The notes below the pieces were generated by a model that worked only from the letters and a program-made list of their open reading frames with translations, was not told the DNA's origin and made no database searches. Below, one piece after another: positions 8,156 to 16,625 of a stretch of 64,000 bases of DNA (its first letter is position 1; the number at the start of each line of letters is the position of its first letter). This DNA is from Pseudooceanicola pacificus (GTDB lineage Bacteria; Pseudomonadota; Alphaproteobacteria; Rhodobacterales; Rhodobacteraceae). The DNA is taken from positions 62,001 through 126,000 of the forward strand of contig NZ_WNXQ01000008.1 in the NCBI RefSeq assembly GCF_009789075.1, in the 5' to 3' direction. The translations under genes and the position numbers were made by a program.

Positions 8156-8629
8156 ATGACAAGCATCAAGCTCGACTCCTACGACGCGGGCATTCTGCAC
8201 GTCCTGCAGCGCAACGGGCGGGCCACGATCAACGAGATCGCCGAGAGCATCAATCTCAGCCCTTCCCCGGTGGCGCGCAGGCTGCGCATTCTGGAAAATG
8301 CCGGCGTGATCACCGGCTATGCCGCACTGATCGACGAAACCGCTTTGGGGTATGAATTTTCGGTCTTTGTCTCTGTGAAACTCGACCGTCAGGTGGACGA
8401 TGCCCTGGCCAGTTTCGAAGCCGCCGTGCGCAGCTTTCCCGAAGTTGTCGATTGCTGGCTGATGACCGGCAACCGCGACTATCTGCTGCGCATCGCAACG
8501 CGCGGGCCTGCAGATTTCGAACGCTTCCTGACCGGCACGTTCACAAAGGTATCTGGCGTTGCGTCAATCGAAAGCTCGATCCCGCTGCGGCGGGTCAAGG
8601 CCGGACAGTCGCGCACGATGGACAGGTAG
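8156..8629 (+). CDS. Lrp/AsnC-family transcriptional regulator
   Basis: A 157-residue regulator: N-terminal winged HTH (residues about 5-60, INEIAESINLSPSPVARRLRILE) and a C-terminal RAM ligand-binding domain. The start is the ATG at 8156 with GGGGA upstream; the in-frame extension to 7949 would read into the neighbouring gene. It is divergent from the MdeB-like gene across 127 bp, the usual arrangement for an amino-acid-responsive activator (MdeR or BkdR type). The effector is unknown. Confidence 0.85.
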   Translation: MTSIKLDSYDAGILHVLQRNGRATINEIAESINLSPSPVARRLRILENAGVITGYAALIDETALGYEFSVFVSVKLDRQVDDALASFEAAVRSFPEVVDCWLMTGNRDYLLRIATRGPADFERFLTGTFTKVSGVASIESSIPLRRVKAGQSRTMDR

Positions 8630-8638
8630 GGCCTGACC

Positions 8639-9499
8639 CTAGCCATTTTCCAACTGATCCATGAGGGTGTCGACAAAACGCTCTGCGCTGTCTTTGTGTG
8701 TCTGTCCGGGTTGGATGACGAAATAGGGATTGGGCGCGGGCACCTCGATGTCCAGCAGCCTCACCAATGTCCCGCTGCGAAGATCATCGGCGCATAGTAT
8801 CGAGGTTCCCACCGCAACGCCGCATCCCCGCCTTGCCGCCTGAAGGGAAACCGCCGCATTGGGGAAATAGACCTGTTGCGCGAACTGAATCGACGCGGGC
8901 GAGGCAGCGGTGAGCAACCGCATCCAGTCACCCCCCTGATCCGCGTGAAGCGCGATGCAGTTGGCCAGATCTGCGGTGCTGGTGATGCCCCACTCGTATT
9001 TCAGTTCGGGTCGGCAGACGGGAAAATACATCTCGTCCCGCAGGATCGCTTCGCGCATTCCGGGCGTCGTGCGCTCTCCGTAGGAGATGACGACATCCAT
9101 GCTCTCGTCGAACATGCCAATGGGAAAGACCCGCACCGTCATCAGCGGATACTGCTGGCAATAGGCCCTGATTACCGAGGGCAGCCGCGCGCCCGAGAAT
9201 GCCGGAGCGCAGGCGATGTTCAGCTCGCCGTCCATGCCGGAGGTGGAGGTCAGCGACTGACAGGCCCGCTCCATATCGCGGAACGCATGGTTCAGCCGTT
9301 CGAACAGGGACAGCCCCGCCGAGGTCAACGTCAGCGTGCGTTTGCTGCGCACGAGGAGCTGTTCGCCAAGATCCTCTTCCAGCCGTCTGATCTGGTAGCG
9401 GATCGCGCCGTCGGTGACATTCAGCTGCGAGGCCGCCGCCGCGATGCCTCCGTTTCGGGCAACTTGGTGAAACGTATTCAACGCGGTCAAGTTCAGCAT
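8639..9499 (-). CDS. LysR-family regulator, probable controller of the TRAP and hyu-pot operons
   Basis: A 286-residue LysR protein: HTH at residues 2-60 (ALNTFHQVARNGGIAAAASQ) and a periplasmic-binding-protein-like effector domain. It resembles the GcvA/AmpR branch. It is divergent from the TRAP operon at 9944, and the space between holds a promoter with an ATTTCA-N9-TCAAAT element. The same block recurs before hyuA at 16546, so this gene is the best candidate for the common regulator. The effector is unknown. Confidence 0.82.
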   Translation of the reverse strand: MLNLTALNTFHQVARNGGIAAAASQLNVTDGAIRYQIRRLEEDLGEQLLVRSKRTLTLTSAGLSLFERLNHAFRDMERACQSLTSTSGMDGELNIACAPAFSGARLPSVIRAYCQQYPLMTVRVFPIGMFDESMDVVISYGERTTPGMREAILRDEMYFPVCRPELKYEWGITSTADLANCIALHADQGGDWMRLLTAASPASIQFAQQVYFPNAAVSLQAARRGCGVAVGTSILCADDLRSGTLVRLLDIEVPAPNPYFVIQPGQTHKDSAERFVDTLMDQLENG

Positions 9500-9518
9500 G
9501 ATTTCGGCCGTTTATGAG

Positions 9519-9580
9519 AATTCATTTCACACATATCATCAAATTTTTTTTCTTGCGTCAAACCTATTGGTAAATAAACT
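9519..9580 (+). promoter_or_regulatory. Promoter with LysR-type operator, copy 1 (TRAP operon)
   Basis: A -35 box TTGCGT (9553-9558) and a -10 box TAAACT (9575-9580) are separated by 16 bp. Upstream, ATTTCA-N9-TCAAAT (9524-9544) forms an imperfect dyad centred about 53 bp before the expected start site, a usual LysR position. The whole 62-bp block aligns without gaps to 16546-16607 (45 of 62 identical by my count). The boxes are read by eye. This leaves a leader of roughly 355 nt before dctP. Confidence 0.6.
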
Positions 9581-9767
9581 TCTTTTTAGTTGAGGCAGAT
9601 CCTCGGCTCCAAAGAACCGATCAAGCAATCCGAAAGCCGCCCGTAACAGGCCTGGCGTTGATCGACACAGTTGAAACGCCTGTCGTCGCTCGACCGGTGG
9701 CGCGCCTGATGTCGCTTGCGCCGGTGAACCGATCGGCCGGGCCGGCTGCCCGCAGCCGACTTGCCCG

Positions 9768-9821
9768 GACAGACCCCCGGACGGGGTCTGTCGGCGGTCC
9801 TCCGGCTTGGCACCGGAGGAC
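9768..9821 (+). other. Two tandem perfect hairpins in the long leader of the TRAP operon
   Basis: Two back-to-back inverted repeats: GACAGACCCC/GGGGTCTGTC (9768-9777 with 9783-9792, 5-nt loop) and GTCCTCCGG/CCGGAGGAC (9797-9805 with 9813-9821, 7-nt loop). They lie about 125 bp before the dctP start codon. No U-run follows either stem, so they are not classical terminators. A structured leader, attenuator or small RNA is possible. The rest of 9581-9943 holds no gene that I can support. Confidence 0.5.
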
Positions 9822-9943
9822 TGGTGTGACGCACGGAACGACAGGCTGCAAGGCCCTCGGTCAGACGACAAAGACCGGGTGACACGGGCGGGAAACGTCC
9901 GGTCCGAAATGCAAGACATGTGAACAACAGGGAAAGGCAAGAC

Positions 9944-11068
9944 ATGAAACATATTGCAGGGGCCCTCTTTGTCGGGCTGTGCACCGCGACGGCCGTTCCG
10001 GCCGCCACGCAAGAGATCACCGCCAGCATCTGGTTCCCCGACACCTATCCGCTGGTGACGGACGGGTATCAGGCCCTGGCCCAAGCGCTCGATCAGCAAT
10101 CGGGCGGAGAGTTGAGCCTGAAGGTCTATACCGGCGACTCCGTGCTGCCACCGGCGGCCCATCTGTCCGGTCTGCGCGACGGCATCGTGGACATGACCTA
10201 TCACGCGGGAACCTATACGCCCTCCGACCTTCCGGCGGACAACGTTCTGGCGGCGCTTGGCATTTCGTTCAACGACAGCATGGTTCTGACGGCCGCGGTG
10301 GCGGATTTCTACCTGAACGACGACCAGATGCAGCAGATGTTCCGTCAGCAGGGTGTCGTGTTTCTGGGCAGCTACGCCTCGCCCTCCTATGCGCTGATGT
10401 GCACCTCGCCCGTGGTCTCGCTGGCGGATATCGCGGGCAAGAAGATCAGGATGCCCAGCCCGATCCATGCGGCCTGGGCGGCCTCGGTCCAGGCGGCGGC
10501 GGTCAACGTGCCGTCCTCGGAAATGTTCACGGGTCTGGAAAAGGGTCAGCTCGACTGCGCCGCCAATTCACCCAACGACCTCAAGACACGCTCGCTGTGG
10601 GATGTGGCCAAGGAGGTCACGCTTCTGGACCTGGGCCAGTATTTCGCCGGGTGGCAATATGCGATGAACCAGGGCGCCTGGTCCGACCTGCCGGAAGAGA
10701 GCCGCCAACTGCTGATCGACAGCATCTCGGACAACCTCGTCACCATGACCATCGCCTTCGAGCAGTCGGTCGCCGAGGCCCTGGCCGAGGCCGGCGATCA
10801 CGGGGTCACGATCCACGAACCGGGCGCGGACCTTCAGGCCGCCCTCGACAGCTTCGTCGCCGAGCAGGTGGAGCCGATGGCCCTGGAAGTGGCGGCCCGT
10901 CTGAATGTCGAGGGGGCCGCGGATCTGATTTCGCGGTTCGGCGCGGTCTATGACAAATGGCAGGGTCTTCTGGCCGATGTGGACCGGGACGACGCAGCCG
11001 CCCTGCAGGCGGTCTTCAGCGACGAGATCTATGGCAAGATCGATGTCTCGGCATACGGCCTGAACTGA
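9944..11068 (+). CDS. TRAP transporter solute-binding protein DctP
   Basis: A 374-residue periplasmic TRAP binding protein. The start is the ATG at 9944 (MKHIAGALFVGL) with AGGGAAAGG upstream, giving a signal peptide of about 20 residues. The conserved arginine that pairs with the ligand carboxylate is Arg169 (KKIRMPSP), so the ligand should carry a carboxylate. It heads a dctP-dctQ-dctM operon. The substrate is unknown. The shared promoter with hyu-pot links it to amide/amine metabolism. Confidence 0.85.
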   Translation: MKHIAGALFVGLCTATAVPAATQEITASIWFPDTYPLVTDGYQALAQALDQQSGGELSLKVYTGDSVLPPAAHLSGLRDGIVDMTYHAGTYTPSDLPADNVLAALGISFNDSMVLTAAVADFYLNDDQMQQMFRQQGVVFLGSYASPSYALMCTSPVVSLADIAGKKIRMPSPIHAAWAASVQAAAVNVPSSEMFTGLEKGQLDCAANSPNDLKTRSLWDVAKEVTLLDLGQYFAGWQYAMNQGAWSDLPEESRQLLIDSISDNLVTMTIAFEQSVAEALAEAGDHGVTIHEPGADLQAALDSFVAEQVEPMALEVAARLNVEGAADLISRFGAVYDKWQGLLADVDRDDAAALQAVFSDEIYGKIDVSAYGLN

Positions 11069-11106
11069 AGATCGGGGCCAACGGGGCGGGCAGAAAGGAG
11101 AAGCGG

Positions 11107-11628
11107 GTGTTCTTACGTTGGACAAGACGTCTCGCCATCCTTCTGGCCGTCCTCGCGAGCGTGAGCCTGTTCCTCATGATGCTGCAAACGGTGATCGACG
11201 TGCTGGCCAGCAATCTTGCCGGCCGTCCGATCCCCGGCAACCTCGAGGTCATCTCGGTCTATCACATGGTGCTTGTGGTCTTTCTTCCGCTGGCCTTCGT
11301 CGAGATGAAGAAAGAGCCCATTGCAGTCGATCTGGTCTATCGGATGCTGCCCGACATCGTCAAACGCTGGGTGCTCCTGTGCGGATACCTGGTCACGGCG
11401 ACCTTCTTCGGCTTCCTGGCGTGGAAGACCGGCGGGGATGCGCTGCGGTCCTTTGCCATGAACGAGATGATGATGGGTGCGGTCTTTCTGACCATCTGGC
11501 CGGCCAAGCTGGCCTTGCCTGTCGGCTTTGGCGCGGCGCTGCTGATGGTGCTGGCCAACGCATGGCAGGCGGCGACGGACCCCGATTTCAACCCGTCGCC
11601 GGATGTTCCCGAAGGCGCCGAGACCTGA
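11107..11628 (+). CDS. TRAP transporter small permease DctQ
   Basis: A 173-residue four-helix membrane protein of the DctQ family (helices about 7-29, 47-66, 86-106, 131-151). The GTG at 11107 is preceded by AAAGGAG; the longer frame from 10957 overlaps dctP and is rejected. It sits between dctP (38 bp upstream) and dctM (12 bp downstream) and forms the QM permease for the binding protein. Confidence 0.83.
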   Translation: MFLRWTRRLAILLAVLASVSLFLMMLQTVIDVLASNLAGRPIPGNLEVISVYHMVLVVFLPLAFVEMKKEPIAVDLVYRMLPDIVKRWVLLCGYLVTATFFGFLAWKTGGDALRSFAMNEMMMGAVFLTIWPAKLALPVGFGAALLMVLANAWQAATDPDFNPSPDVPEGAET

Positions 11629-11640
11629 ACTGGGACAGCA

Positions 11641-12948
11641 ATGGAAAATTTGACAATCGGATTCCTTGGACTGGGCGCCGGCCTGATCCTGCTGTTGCTA
11701 CGGGTGCAGATCGGGGTCGCCCTGGGGCTTGTCTCGTTCATCGGGATCGGCGTGCTGCTGAATGCGCGCGCCGCCTGGGGGATGCTGACGGCGGTGCCGT
11801 TCAACTTCGTGGGCGACTGGAATCTGACGGCGATCCCGATGTTCCTGCTGATGGGCTTCGTCGCCTCGGAAACCGGGATTTCCTCCGGCCTCTTCCGGGC
11901 GATGCGCATCCTTCTGGCCTGGCTGCCGGGCGGGCTGGCGGTGGCCAGCGTCGGGGCCTGTGCGATGCTTTCGGCGGCCTCTGGCTCCAGCGTGGCCACA
12001 TCCTCGGCCTTTGCCCGCATCGCCACACCGGAAATGCTGCGCTACAAGTACGACCCGGGCCTTGCGACCGGCGTCATCGCGGCCTCGGGCACGCTGGGAT
12101 CGCTGATCCCGCCAAGCATCCTGATGGTGCTCTACGGTTACCTCGCCGAGGTCTCCATCGCCAAGCTCTTCATGGCCGGTTTCCTGCCGGGCCTGTTGTC
12201 GGCCACCATGTTCATCGCGATGATCGTCATCCGCTGTTCGCTCAACCCCCGCCTTGCCCCCGCCGTGACGGACACCTTCACGACACGTGATTTCCTGGTT
12301 GCGGCCAAAGAGATCTGGGCCCTGCCGACCATCATCGTCGGCGTGTTGTCGGGCATCTTCATCGGCCTGTTCAGCCCGACCGAGGCCGGGGCCGTCGGGG
12401 CGGCGCTGGCCATCTGTCTGGGCGCGGCGCGGCGCTCGCTCAGCTGGGGTGCGCTCTACCGCAGCGGTCTGGCGACACTGACCAGCACCGCCGGGATTTT
12501 CATGGTGGTGATCGGCACGACCCTGCTGGGCAAGTTCATGACGCTGAGCGGCGTGCCTGGCTTCATCGCCTCTTCGCTGCTGTCGCCCGGGTCGACCCAG
12601 CTCCTCGTGATCGCGATGGTCGCCGTGCTCTACCTGATCCTGGGGTGCTTTCTGGATTCCATCGGGATCATGCTTCTGACCATGCCGATCATACTGCCGG
12701 TGGCCCGCGAAGTGGGGATCGAGCCGATCTACTTCGGCATCATCCTGGTGAAACTGCTCGAAATCGGCCTGGTCACTCCGCCGGTCGGCCTGAACGTCTA
12801 TATCGTCAAGGCGGCCCTCGGCGAACGGGTGCCGCTTGTGTCGATCTTCCGGGGGGTCAGCTGGTTCATCGCGGTCGATCTGATCACGCTGGCGCTGCTG
12901 ATCGCCTTTCCCGTGATCAGCCTTTACCTGCCGTCGCTGATGGACTGA
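11641..12948 (+). CDS. TRAP transporter large permease DctM
   Basis: A 435-residue, 12-13-helix DctM subunit. Typical family segments are IPMFLLMGF near residue 64, the Ala/Ser-rich SAASGSSVATSSAFARIA near 110-130, GSLIPPSILMVLYG near 150, and the C-terminal LVTPPVGLNVYIVK. It is the Na+-coupled core of the importer. It ends the operon and faces the convergent cupin gene 37 bp away. Confidence 0.88.
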   Translation: MENLTIGFLGLGAGLILLLLRVQIGVALGLVSFIGIGVLLNARAAWGMLTAVPFNFVGDWNLTAIPMFLLMGFVASETGISSGLFRAMRILLAWLPGGLAVASVGACAMLSAASGSSVATSSAFARIATPEMLRYKYDPGLATGVIAASGTLGSLIPPSILMVLYGYLAEVSIAKLFMAGFLPGLLSATMFIAMIVIRCSLNPRLAPAVTDTFTTRDFLVAAKEIWALPTIIVGVLSGIFIGLFSPTEAGAVGAALAICLGAARRSLSWGALYRSGLATLTSTAGIFMVVIGTTLLGKFMTLSGVPGFIASSLLSPGSTQLLVIAMVAVLYLILGCFLDSIGIMLLTMPIILPVAREVGIEPIYFGIILVKLLEIGLVTPPVGLNVYIVKAALGERVPLVSIFRGVSWFIAVDLITLALLIAFPVISLYLPSLMD

Positions 12949-12985
12949 CGGCAGGCGCGGCGTCTTGATGCCGTCAGGCTTCGCC

Positions 12986-13351
12986 TCAGGCGGGTTGCAG
13001 GATAAAGAAAACCTTGCGCACAGGGGTCAGGTTTTCCCAGGTGCCGGTGAACCCGGCGGCGACAACAAAGCTGTCGCCGGGTCCGAACACCCTGGACAGG
13101 CCTTCGGCATCCGTCAGCCGCACCTGGCCCTCCAGCAGATGGCAGAGCTCGTCATAATCGCAGGCGACACGCTCAAGATGCGGCTCGGCCTCCCAGATAC
13201 CGGCCAGGGCCCCAAGTTCGGGACGCTGGAAATGCCGCCAGCTGCGCGCAGTGTAGGGCCGGTCCACGATGGCCGGGTCCGAGACGGTGCTTTGCGCCGC
13301 CGCGACACCGGTATTGCTGAAATCCAGAACGTTCCGGGGGGATTGGGTCAT
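12986..13351 (-). CDS. Small cupin-domain protein
   Basis: A 121-residue single cupin of the EutQ/ureidoglycine-aminohydrolase-like (DUF861) type: DELCHLLEGQVRLTDAEG forms the first cupin motif and FGPGDSFVVAAGFTGTWE the second. It lies 12 bp after the FAD oxidase in a three-gene minus-strand operon with the aldehyde dehydrogenase. It may be a small isomerase/hydrolase or a sensor of pathway intermediates; the sequence does not decide. No HTH is attached. Confidence 0.75.
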   Translation of the reverse strand: MTQSPRNVLDFSNTGVAAAQSTVSDPAIVDRPYTARSWRHFQRPELGALAGIWEAEPHLERVACDYDELCHLLEGQVRLTDAEGLSRVFGPGDSFVVAAGFTGTWENLTPVRKVFFILQPA

Positions 13352-13363
13352 GCTCTTGTCCTT

Positions 13364-14755
13364 TCAGGAATCGAAGCCGACGCCAAATGCGTCGAGGATC
13401 TTGTTGAAGGCAGACCGCCGCCCCGTGGCGTCCTCGCGCGCGAGGCCGTGCTGGGCCATGCGGATACCCAGCCAGCGAAAGGGTTCGGGCGGGAAGCGGA
13501 CGGGGGAGCGGCGCGACATTTGCAGGGCCGTCCTTTCGGTTTCGCGCCCCTGCAACAGGTCCAGCATCGTCAGGGCCGCGAACCGGCTGGCCGAGACGCC
13601 CTGCCCGGTAAACCCCATGGCATAGGCCACGCGCCCGCCATGTGCCGTGCCCGCAAAGAAGGTGGTGCGGGCCGAGGTGTCGATGATCCCGCCCCAGGCA
13701 TGGGTCAGCGGAACATCCGCCAGCGGCGGAAGCGCACGCGCGAAATTCCGGGCGAGGCGGTCAAAGCTGTCGCTCTCGGTCAGGAAGGCGGCATCGCGGC
13801 GCGACCCGTAGTGATAGACCGCATCGAAGCCGCCCCAGAGGATGCGGTTGTCGGCCGTCTTGCGCAGATAATGGAACTGGTTCCCGCTGTCGGCGATGCC
13901 ATGCCGACCGGTCCAGCCGATCGCGGCAAGCTCGTCGTCGGCGAGCGGGCGGGTCACGATCGTGTAGTCGAAGATCGGGATGGCCGCGCCGCGCAGCCGG
14001 CGCAGCAGCGGCGGCGCGGCATTGGTCGCCAGAACCACCTGACGCGCCGCGATCCGTCCGCCCGGCGTGACCAGCGCGACACCATCGGCCTGCTGTGCCA
14101 CCCCGCTGACCGGCGTGTCCTCATGGATGTCGACCCCGCTGGCCAGCGCGACCCGCCGCAGCTCGGCCACCATCCGGGCAGGATTCAGCAGCGCATAATT
14201 CGGCTCGAACAGGCCGGCGGGGTAGACGGGAGAGTCCAGCCGCGCGCGCAGAGCGTCCCCTACGAGGAACTCGGACTCGCCCCCGAAGCGGCGGCGCAGC
14301 GCCTGCTGGGCCTTCAGCCCCTCGATCTGCCACGGGGTCGCGGCGACCGTCAGCTTGCCCGACCGCTCGAACTCCACCTCCATGCCATAGGCGGCAAGGT
14401 CGGCTTCGAAATCGTCCAGGTTGGAGATGCCAAGGCGCACCAGCGCCTCGGCCTCTTTCGGCCAGCGCTGCATCGCATTGCCGATGCCATGAGAGATCGA
14501 CGGCGCGCAGAACCCGCCGTTGCGCCCCGAGGCGGCATTGCCGCAGGCCCCGGCATCGACCAGCACGATCCGCGCGTCCGGCAGGCGGCGGCGCGCCTCG
14601 AGCGCGGTCCAGAGGCCGGTGAACCCGCCCCCGACAATGGCAAGGTCGCAGCGCAGATCCGTCCCAAGCGGCGGACAAGGTGCCTGCGGCCCGGCGGTCG
14701 CGGCCCAGAAGGGCGTGCGGGTCGTGGCGGCGAGGCTCTCAATCACCTGCGTCAT
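13364..14755 (-). CDS. FAD-dependent amine oxidase/dehydrogenase (PuuB/DAO family)
   Basis: A 463-residue DAO-fold flavoenzyme with the FAD motif GGGFTG at residues 42-47 and the acidic end of the second strand (VLVDAG). It belongs to the group of gamma-glutamylputrescine oxidase (PuuB), which oxidises a C-N bond to an imine or aldehyde. Its neighbours are an aldehyde dehydrogenase (15 bp upstream) and a cupin, so the aldehyde made here is probably oxidised to an acid. No PuuA or PuuD gene is nearby, so this is not a complete Puu pathway. Substrate unknown. Confidence 0.8.
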   Translation of the reverse strand: MTQVIESLAATTRTPFWAATAGPQAPCPPLGTDLRCDLAIVGGGFTGLWTALEARRRLPDARIVLVDAGACGNAASGRNGGFCAPSISHGIGNAMQRWPKEAEALVRLGISNLDDFEADLAAYGMEVEFERSGKLTVAATPWQIEGLKAQQALRRRFGGESEFLVGDALRARLDSPVYPAGLFEPNYALLNPARMVAELRRVALASGVDIHEDTPVSGVAQQADGVALVTPGGRIAARQVVLATNAAPPLLRRLRGAAIPIFDYTIVTRPLADDELAAIGWTGRHGIADSGNQFHYLRKTADNRILWGGFDAVYHYGSRRDAAFLTESDSFDRLARNFARALPPLADVPLTHAWGGIIDTSARTTFFAGTAHGGRVAYAMGFTGQGVSASRFAALTMLDLLQGRETERTALQMSRRSPVRFPPEPFRWLGIRMAQHGLAREDATGRRSAFNKILDAFGVGFDS

Positions 14756-14770
14756 CGGTCGCTCCGCGCA

Positions 14771-16258
14771 TCATTCCGGCGCATCGAGATACCAGCCCCA
14801 ATGCGCCTTGTGGTCAAAACGGGTGATCTGCTTGGTCTCGAAACAGGCGTCGAACCCGGTGCGTCCCAGTTCGCGGCCGATGCCCGAGGTCTTGTATCCG
14901 CCCCAGGGCAGCTGCGTGAAGGTGGGCTGCGAACAGTTGATCCAGACGATGCCCGCGCGCAGCCGCGCGGCGACACGTTCGCACCGATCCGGATCGTCGG
15001 ACATGACTGCCGCCGCAAGTCCGTAGGGGCTGTCATTGGCAAGCGCCAAGGCCTCCTGTTCCGTATCGAAGGGATTGACGCACAGGACCGGGCCAAAGAT
15101 CTCTTCGCGCCAGATCCCGGCATCGGTGGGCACATCGGCAAAGATGGTCGGGGTCAGGTAATAGCCGGCATCGAACCCTTCGGGGCGGCCCCCTCCCGTG
15201 ATCAGCCGGGCGGTGGTGCGGCGGCCCGCGTCGATGGCGGCCCGTACCTTGTCATACTGCCCCTTGGACACCAGCGGCCCCAGCTTCACGCCCGGGGTCT
15301 CGCCCGGCCCGATCTCGATGGCCTCGGCGGCGGCGCGCAGACGATCCAGAAGCCGGTCGTAAATCCCGCGCTGGACCAGAACGCGCGAGGTGGCCGAGCA
15401 GACCTCGCCCTTGTTCCAGAAGATGCCGAACATGATCCATTCGACGGCCTTGTCGATGTCGCAGTCGTCGAAGACAACGAAGGGCGATTTGCCCCCCAGT
15501 TCCAGCGAGAGAGTGCGGATCCCGGCGCTGGCGGCCTGCATGACCTTGCGGCCCGTCGCGACGGATCCGGTAAAGGCCAGCTTGTCCACCAGCGGGTGAT
15601 CGGCCAGCGGCTGGCCTGCCTCGGGCCCGGTCCCGGTGACAAGGTTGAAGACCCCCGGCGGCACCCCGGCGGCGTCGATGATTTCGGCCAGCACCTCGCA
15701 GGAGAGCGAGCAGAGCTCGGAGGGTTTCAGCACGATGGTACACCCGGCGGCGAGGGCCGGCGCGACCTTCCAGACCGCCATGAGCAGGGGAAAGTTCCAG
15801 GGCGTGATGGCGCCGATCACACCCACGGGTTCGCGGTGGATCCTGCCCTCGAACCGCGCATCGCCCAGATCGACCGTCTCGGGCGGCTGTGCCGCCTGTT
15901 GCTCAGCCAGCCCGGCGTAGTAGTCGAAACAGAAGGCGGCATCGCCGACGTCCCACTCGGCCTCGGGCAGGGGCTTGCCGTTGTCGCGGACCTCCAGCAA
16001 CGCGATGTCGCGCAGCCGGGCCCGAATGCCCTCGGCGATGCGGCGCAGCGTGGCGGAACGCGCCCGTGCGTCCAGGCCGGGCCAGTCCCCGGAATCGAAA
16101 GCCAGGCGCGCGGCCCGCACTGCGCGGTCAATGTCTTCGGCCTGGCCGGCCGCGACTTCGGCAAAGGGGTGTTCGGTGGCCGGGTCGATGGCCGGAAAAT
16201 GGCCGCCTCCGATGGGCGGGGTGAATCTGCCGTCGATATAGAGCCTGGTTCTGTGCAT
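14771..16258 (-). CDS. NAD(P)-dependent aldehyde dehydrogenase (PuuC/betaine-aldehyde type)
   Basis: A 495-residue ALDH-superfamily enzyme of full length. Visible landmarks: TPWNFPLLMAVWKV (substrate/cofactor entry), the catalytic base Glu253 (LELGGKSP) and the catalytic nucleophile Cys287 (KGEVCSATSR). It is first in the minus-strand operon with the FAD oxidase and cupin and would oxidise the aldehyde that the oxidase releases. It is divergent from hyuA across a 558-bp regulatory region. Confidence 0.87.
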   Translation of the reverse strand: MHRTRLYIDGRFTPPIGGGHFPAIDPATEHPFAEVAAGQAEDIDRAVRAARLAFDSGDWPGLDARARSATLRRIAEGIRARLRDIALLEVRDNGKPLPEAEWDVGDAAFCFDYYAGLAEQQAAQPPETVDLGDARFEGRIHREPVGVIGAITPWNFPLLMAVWKVAPALAAGCTIVLKPSELCSLSCEVLAEIIDAAGVPPGVFNLVTGTGPEAGQPLADHPLVDKLAFTGSVATGRKVMQAASAGIRTLSLELGGKSPFVVFDDCDIDKAVEWIMFGIFWNKGEVCSATSRVLVQRGIYDRLLDRLRAAAEAIEIGPGETPGVKLGPLVSKGQYDKVRAAIDAGRRTTARLITGGGRPEGFDAGYYLTPTIFADVPTDAGIWREEIFGPVLCVNPFDTEQEALALANDSPYGLAAAVMSDDPDRCERVAARLRAGIVWINCSQPTFTQLPWGGYKTSGIGRELGRTGFDACFETKQITRFDHKAHWGWYLDAPE

Positions 16259-16395
16259 TGAATCCTCCGTCCGGCCAAGCTGGCGGCGTCTCGCCGTTGC
16301 ATCGGGCGCGGGTCTGTCGCGATGGCCGGTCCAGGCTGTCCGGGGACAGGGCCGGCTGCATGCGGCCAGGCTGGGCCAGCGTTCAGCGAAGCGTA

Positions 16396-16417
16396 GCGTC
16401 AGGAATTCACCTGACGC
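16396..16417. promoter_or_regulatory. Palindrome in the ALDH-hyuA divergent region
   Basis: A perfect 8-bp inverted repeat, GCGTCAGG-AATTCA-CCTGACGC, about 140 bp before the ALDH start. Read toward the ALDH gene, TTGCGT (16419-16414) would serve as a -35 box, so the dyad would cover the spacer of the ALDH promoter, a classic repressor position. This is a candidate operator; the bound protein is unknown. The rest of 16259-16545 shows no gene. Confidence 0.45.
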
Positions 16418-16545
16418 AAATCAATAAACTTCGCGATAATTGCGAACTGATTTGACGAATTTAAACTGCAAAGGCGTCACCGATCCCGCGTCGGCCGGCA
16501 GAGGCCAAGTCCAGAGACAGGATCAAGCGCATCCAATTTTCCGAC

Positions 16546-16607
16546 AATTGATTTCACGAATACAGTCAATTTTATTATCTTGCATCAATCCTTTTAACCA
16601 ATAAGCT
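16546..16607 (+). promoter_or_regulatory. Promoter with LysR-type operator, copy 2 (hyu-pot operon)
   Basis: The -35 box TTGCAT (16580-16585) and -10 box TAAGCT (16602-16607) have the same 16-bp spacing as copy 1. The dyad ATTTCA-N9-TCAATT is at 16551-16571. The 62-bp block aligns gaplessly with 9519-9580. It would start a transcript of about 200 nt of leader before hyuA. The match to a promoter more than 7 kb away argues for one shared activator. Confidence 0.6.
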
Positions 16608-16625
16608 TTCTGACATAGCGATCGG

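Noticed and set aside
9587..9943. Known riboswitch (glycine, SAM, TPP) in the TRAP leader
   Set aside because: I could not match the conserved cores of these classes by eye; only simple hairpins are visible.
13364..16258. Classical Puu putrescine pathway
   Set aside because: Only PuuB-like and PuuC-like enzymes are present. The gamma-glutamylputrescine synthetase (PuuA) and gamma-glutamyl-GABA hydrolase (PuuD) are missing.
12965..16261. An open frame of 1098 codons on the plus strand opposite the cupin, FAD oxidase and ALDH genes
   Set aside because: It is a GC-rich mirror frame: Arg/Gly/Pro/Ala/Asp/His-rich with no recognisable domain, while the minus-strand genes have full catalytic motifs.
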